A stretch of DNA of 33,760 nucleotides from the NCBI GenBank assembly GCA_017527155.1, contig JAFXQI010000065.1:1-33760 (forward strand), given 5' to 3'. Within the stretch, counting starts at the first letter, position 1; each line of letters starts with the position of its first letter. This stretch comes from Kiritimatiellia bacterium. Lineage in GTDB: Bacteria > Verrucomicrobiota > Kiritimatiellia > CAIQIC01 > Lenti-01. Positions 30,533-33,760 of this stretch are shown in pieces. The notes under the pieces are model-generated. The model had not been told where the DNA came from. It saw only the letters and a list, made by a program, of their open reading frames with translations, and ran no database searches. The position numbers were made by a program, and so were the translations under genes.

Positions 30533-31536
30533 TTTCCTTCGCAAACCCCTGGCTTCTCCTCCTGCTTCTCCTCGTCCCCCCGGCGACGTACCTCCTCCAC
30601 ACCCCCCGCCGCCGCGCCACCCTCCACTTCTCCGACGCCACCCCCCTGGCGGCCCTGCCGACCACCCCGCGCCTCGTCCTCCTCCGCTGGCTGCCGCCGA
30701 CCCTCACCGCCCTTGCGCTCGTCCTCCTCGTACTGGCCGCCGCCCGTCCCCGCCGCGGCATCGCCGAATCCCGCGCCCGCACCGAAGGCGTGGACATCGT
30801 CCTGCTCGTCGACACCTCCACCTCCATGAACGCCGACGACCTCTCCACGCGCACCCAGCGCCTTACGCGCCTCGACGCCGCCAAGAAAGTCATCGCCCAA
30901 TTCGTGCGCGACCGCACCGACGACCGCATCGGCCTGGTCGCCTTCGCGGCCATGCCCTACACCCTGGCCCCCCTCACCACCGACCACGAATGGCTCCTCC
31001 TCCAGATGGACCGCCTCCAGACCGGAATGCTCGAAGACGGCACCGCCATCGGCGACGCCATCGCCTCCGGCGTCAACCGCCTGCGCGACTCCGAAGCCAA
31101 GAGCAAAGTCCTCGTCCTGCTGACCGACGGCATCCACAACGCCGGCCAGCTCGCCCCGCGCGACGCCGCGCAGGCCGCCGCGGCCCTCGGCATCAAGATC
31201 TACTGCGTCGGCGCCGCCTCCGACCGCCCCCAGAGCGGCGGCTTCTTCGGCCTCGCCCTGCCCGCGCCGGAGATCGACGAAGACACCCTCCGCTCCGTCG
31301 CCACCGCCACCGACGCCGCCTACTTCCGCGCCACCGACGCCGCCTACTTCCGCGCCACCGACCTCGACTCCCTCGCCGCCACCTACGAAAAAATCGACGC
31401 CATGGAAAAAACCGAAATCGAACTCTCCTCCTACACCCGCCACGAAGACATCTTCGCCCTCCCGGCCCTCCTCGCCCTCCTCCTGCTGGCCGCCGAAGCC
31501 GTCCTCTCTGGCACCATCCTCGGGAGGCTCCCATGA
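30529..31536 (+). CDS. batA: BatA-like von Willebrand A membrane protein
   Basis: 335 residues. Two N-terminal membrane segments (about 7-22 and 54-71), a vWA domain (about 88-300) with the metal site DTSTS (D95, S97, S99) and LLTDGIHNAG, and one C-terminal membrane segment (about 308-327). The fold faces the periplasm and is thought to mediate protein-protein contacts under MoxR control. GGAGG lies 12 nt before the ATG. An 8-residue block, DAAYFRAT, occurs twice in tandem (31312-31335 and 31336-31359 are identical), a recent duplication. The stop overlaps the next start by ATGA. Confidence 0.94.
   Translation: MISFANPWLLLLLLLVPPATYLLHTPRRRATLHFSDATPLAALPTTPRLVLLRWLPPTLTALALVLLVLAAARPRRGIAESRARTEGVDIVLLVDTSTSMNADDLSTRTQRLTRLDAAKKVIAQFVRDRTDDRIGLVAFAAMPYTLAPLTTDHEWLLLQMDRLQTGMLEDGTAIGDAIASGVNRLRDSEAKSKVLVLLTDGIHNAGQLAPRDAAQAAAALGIKIYCVGAASDRPQSGGFFGLALPAPEIDEDTLRSVATATDAAYFRATDAAYFRATDLDSLAATYEKIDAMEKTEIELSSYTRHEDIFALPALLALLLLAAEAVLSGTILGRLP
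31312..31359 (+). repeat. 24-bp perfect tandem duplication in batA
   Basis: 31312-31335 and 31336-31359 are identical; the product gains one extra copy of DAAYFRAT in the vWA domain. The frame is kept. Confidence 0.9.
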
Positions 31537-33404
31537 ACTGGGGCGCCCCGCACATCCTCTGGCTCCTCCTCGCCCTCCCCGTCTGGCTCTGGGCCGCCCA
31601 CCGCCTCCTCCGCGCCCGCCGGCGCCGCCTCGCCGCGTGGGTCGACGAAAAAAACGCCCCCTTCCTCCTTCCCGGACGCAACCCCGCTGCCGCCGCCCGC
31701 CGCATCTGGCTGCGCACCCTCGCCCTCGCCTGCCTCATCCTCGCCCTGGCGCGCCCCCAATGGGGGTTCCACTGGGAAGAAATCACCCGCCGCGGCCTCG
31801 ACCTCCTCGTCGTCCTCGACACCTCCCGCTCCATGACCGCCGCCGACATCAAACCCTCGCGTCTCCAGCAGGCCAAATGGGGCATCCACGACCTCCTGCG
31901 GGCCCTGCGCGGCGACCGCGTCGGCCTCATTCCCTTCGCCGGGTCCAGCCTGCTCCAGTGCCCTCTCACCACCGACTACGCCGCCTTCGCCATGACCCTC
32001 GACGACCTCTACTGCGGCATCATCCCCCGCGGCGGAACCGCCATCGCGCAAGCCCTGCGCACCGCCATCGACTCCTTCCCCAACGACACCACCGCCGACC
32101 GCTGCATCCTCCTCGTCACCGACGGCGAAGACCACGAAGGCGACCCCCTGTCCCTCCTCCCCGAACTCAAAGAAAAAGGCATCCGCTTGTACGCCATCGG
32201 CATCGGCACCCTCGAAGGCGAAATGATCCCCGGCGACGCCTCCACCGGCTCCGCCTACTTCAAAGACCGCAAAGGCCAGATCGTCAAGACCACCCTCCAC
32301 GAAGACATCCTCCAGCAGCTCGCCACCTCCACCGGCGGCGCCTACGTCCGTTCCGCCGCCGGCGACACCGGCCTCGAGCGCGTCTTCCGCGAATCCATCG
32401 ACAAACTCAAACGCACCGAAGCCGAATCCCGCACCGCCCGCATCAACGAAGAACGCTTCCAGTGGCCCCTCCTCCTCTCCCTCCTCCTCCTCCTCCTCGA
32501 ATCCCTCACCCCCGACCGCTCTGTCGGAGCGCGGGCGGCCCGCCCGCTTTTCCAAAACAAATCAGCCTCTTTCATCATCATCCTCGCCACCCTCCCCCTC
32601 CTCTCCCCCGCTCCCGCTCGCGCCCAATCCCCCCGCCCCCTCTTCACCGCCGGCCTCGCCGACCTGGCCGCCTCCAACTACCCCTCCGCCGCCTCCAACT
32701 TCCTGGCCGCGGCCGAACTCGCCCCCACCAACAACCTCCCCGCGGCCCCGGCCCTCTACAACGCCGCCCTTGCGACCGCGGCCGCCGGCGACCCCGACGC
32801 CGCCTCCACCCTCCTCGCCGAATCCGCCCGTGCCATTCCCGACCTCGACGCCCAAGCCCGCGCCTACTACAACCGCGGCAACACCCTCTACGCCCTTTCC
32901 GACGCCGACCCGACCTCCACCAACGCCCCCGCCCTGATCGCCGAAGCCCTCCAATCCTACGAAAACGCCATCGCCCTCGCACCCTCCGCCCCCGACTACA
33001 AAGCCAACTACGAACTCGCCCTCCTCAAACAACAACAAATCCAGCAGCAACAGCAGCAGCAGCAACAGCAACAGAACAAAGACCAATCCCAAGACCAGCA
33101 AAACCAAGACCAATCCTCCTCCGACGACCAGCAGCAATCCCAGCAACAAGACCAGCAGCAGGAGCAACAGCAGGAGCAACAGGAGCAAGCCCAGCAACAA
33201 TCCCAATCTCAATCCCAAGAGTCTCAAGAATCCCAAGAATCCCAGCAGCAATCCCAGCAGCAATCCCAAGAGCCCCCCTCCGAGCAAATGACCCCCGAAG
33301 AAGCCACCCAACTCCTCGACGCCATGCGTGCCCGCGAACAATCCCAGCGCGACCAACTCAAACCCCTCTTCGGCCGTCCCATCCCCGTCGAAAACGACTG
33401 GTGA
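31533..33404 (+). CDS. batB: BatB-BatC fusion: vWA membrane protein with TPR and Gln-rich C-terminus
   Basis: 623 residues. Residues 1-325 are BatB: two N-terminal membrane segments (about 7-22 and 59-74), a vWA domain with DTSRS (D96, S98, S100) and LVTDGEDHEGD, and a membrane segment (about 309-325, FQWPLLLSLLLLLLESL). Then comes a junction with a GC hairpin (32531-32547), and directly after it a second signal-peptide-like stretch (SASFIIILATLPLLSPAPARAQ). From there, residues about 365-500 are TPR-like (BatC), 500-586 a Gln-rich tract (CAG/CAA/CAR runs), and the end is the BatC-like EEATQLLDAMRAREQSQRDQLKP. The second signal looks like the relic of a separate batC gene. It may now act as an extra membrane segment. 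Confidence 0.9.
   Translation: MNWGAPHILWLLLALPVWLWAAHRLLRARRRRLAAWVDEKNAPFLLPGRNPAAAARRIWLRTLALACLILALARPQWGFHWEEITRRGLDLLVVLDTSRSMTAADIKPSRLQQAKWGIHDLLRALRGDRVGLIPFAGSSLLQCPLTTDYAAFAMTLDDLYCGIIPRGGTAIAQALRTAIDSFPNDTTADRCILLVTDGEDHEGDPLSLLPELKEKGIRLYAIGIGTLEGEMIPGDASTGSAYFKDRKGQIVKTTLHEDILQQLATSTGGAYVRSAAGDTGLERVFRESIDKLKRTEAESRTARINEERFQWPLLLSLLLLLLESLTPDRSVGARAARPLFQNKSASFIIILATLPLLSPAPARAQSPRPLFTAGLADLAASNYPSAASNFLAAAELAPTNNLPAAPALYNAALATAAAGDPDAASTLLAESARAIPDLDAQARAYYNRGNTLYALSDADPTSTNAPALIAEALQSYENAIALAPSAPDYKANYELALLKQQQIQQQQQQQQQQQNKDQSQDQQNQDQSSSDDQQQSQQQDQQQEQQQEQQEQAQQQSQSQSQESQESQESQQQSQQQSQEPPSEQMTPEEATQLLDAMRAREQSQRDQLKPLFGRPIPVENDW
32531..32547. repeat. GC hairpin at the BatB-BatC junction
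   Basis: GCGGGCG-GCC-CGCCCGC, perfect 7-bp stem, in frame between the BatB and BatC parts (encoding GARAARPL). It looks like an intergenic palindrome read through after the genes joined. Confidence 0.65.
33030..33290 (+). repeat. Gln-rich low-complexity tract in batBC
   Basis: Runs of CAG/CAA codons with interspersed GAC, GAG, TCC and TCT give QQQ, QDQ, QEQ and SQES runs of about 85 residues. Shared short units (AGTCTCAAGA/ATCCCAAGA) suggest slippage-driven length change. Confidence 0.8.
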
Positions 33405-33440
33405 GCCCCCATGCCCCTTTTTCCCCCCATCCCTCCTGAC

Positions 33441-33459
33441 GGCGGGCGGTCCGCCCGCC
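33441..33459 (+). terminator. Perfect hairpin after batBC
   Basis: GGCGGGCGG and CCGCCCGCC form a 9-bp stem around a single T, 36 nt past the batBC stop. No U-tract. It could be a transcript-end or processing structure, or another member of the dispersed palindromes. Confidence 0.5.
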
Positions 33460-33687
33460 GCCCCCCCACTTTCCCCTTCCCCCACCACCCCCAACCCACT
33501 ATCCTCCCTCCCACCATGAACCCACCATCCACCACCACCACCCACCCGCACCCCACCCGCACCTCGGGGGCTCGGGGGCTCCGCCCCCGTCCCTTGCACC
33601 ACCCCCTCCGCCCTCCCTCCCGCTCCCCCTCCACCCCACTCTCCACCCCCCCCTCCTCCCGTTTCCCCAACACAACCCACCGCCCAC

Positions 33688-33715
33688 TCGTCACTCGTCA
33701 CTCGTCACTCGTCAC
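33688..33715 (+). repeat. Heptamer array 4 (four TCGTCAC units)
   Basis: Four identical TCGTCAC units preceded by AACCCACCGCCCAC as in array 3. The bases differ from TTTTCAC in the second and third positions only. Confidence 0.85.
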
Positions 33716-33741
33716 TCTCTTCCCCCTCGTCCTCCTCTCTC

Positions 33742-33760
33742 TTTTCACTTTTCACTTTTC
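33742..33760 (+). repeat. Heptamer array 5 (cut by window edge)
   Basis: TTTTCAC, TTTTCAC, then TTTTC at the edge. It again sits where the start of a next gene would be expected. Confidence 0.75.

Larger units (their letters stand above)
33405..33760. other. Intergenic, repeat-rich, no gene seen
   Basis: Contains hairpin GGCGGGCGG-T-CCGCCCGCC (33441-33459), hairpin CGGGGGC-TCC-GCCCCCG (33573-33589), heptamer array 4 (33688-33715) and the start of array 5 (33742 to the edge). The composition is strongly C-biased. The next gene of the operon probably begins beyond the edge. Confidence 0.6.

Noticed and set aside
33405-33760. Start of a further bat-type gene at the right edge
   Set aside because: No frame with a signal peptide or membrane segment begins before the edge; the stretch is C-rich and repetitive.

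Overview
The window is a GC-rich (roughly two-thirds G+C) bacterial chromosome segment with closely packed genes and many short dispersed palindromes. The gene style suggests a PVC-superphylum bacterium, most likely an uncultured Kiritimatiellota-like member. Pointers are a secreted SUMF1/FGE-like protein, a beta-helix-type exported protein, a BspA-type leucine-rich-repeat lipoprotein, a fused BatB-BatC and a DUF4381-like protein in a MoxR operon. This assignment is inference from protein style; no rRNA or tRNA gene is present to confirm it.

Left part (1-5.4 kb): an exported beta-helix-like protein runs off the left edge on the minus strand. It is divergent from a DinJ/YafQ toxin-antitoxin pair, followed by a decayed second copy of that pair. 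Then come a secreted FGE-fold protein (minus) and a gene joining a four-helix-bundle domain to a topoisomerase-type zinc finger (plus). That gene sits between two copies of a large GC-rich inverted-repeat element.

4.8-8.5 kb (minus) is a probable operon: a divergent Hanks-type kinase, a LysM/L,D-transpeptidase, accA and rubrerythrin. 8.5-10.1 kb (minus) encodes a Memo-AMMECR1 fusion with a lipoprotein signal. 10.2-15.5 kb (plus) has a FadL-like outer-membrane protein, rpmE, prfA, prmC, a membrane-anchored DnaJ-type zinc-finger protein and rsmE, a translation-centred block. 15.8-25 kb (minus) has phosphofructokinase, a membrane glycosyltransferase, a secreted calcium-repeat protein, ybaB with a 29-repeat LRR lipoprotein, an ABC-transporter ATPase and the pair mgtE and an LpxL-like acyltransferase.

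26.6-33.4 kb (plus) is one long operon behind a good-looking sigma-54 promoter: a membrane-anchored small heat-shock-like protein, MoxR ATPase, DUF58 protein, DUF4381-like protein, BatA and a BatB-BatC fusion. MoxR-Bat systems are generally linked to envelope stress and metal or protein maturation.

The most unusual content is repetitive. (1) A family of at least ten GGAGGG-preceded hairpins, about 20 nt each, whose stems show compensatory changes; related palindromes lie inside the coding regions of prmC and batBC. (2) A five-unit alternating palindrome array (CCAAYCATTGG) with a 52-bp higher-order period upstream of the glycosyltransferase. (3) A heptamer repeat (TTTTCAC), four copies at each of several junctions of the MoxR-Bat operon, one of which encodes the core of a signal peptide. 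Several promoters place the -10 box only 7-9 nt from the ATG, suggesting leaderless mRNAs.
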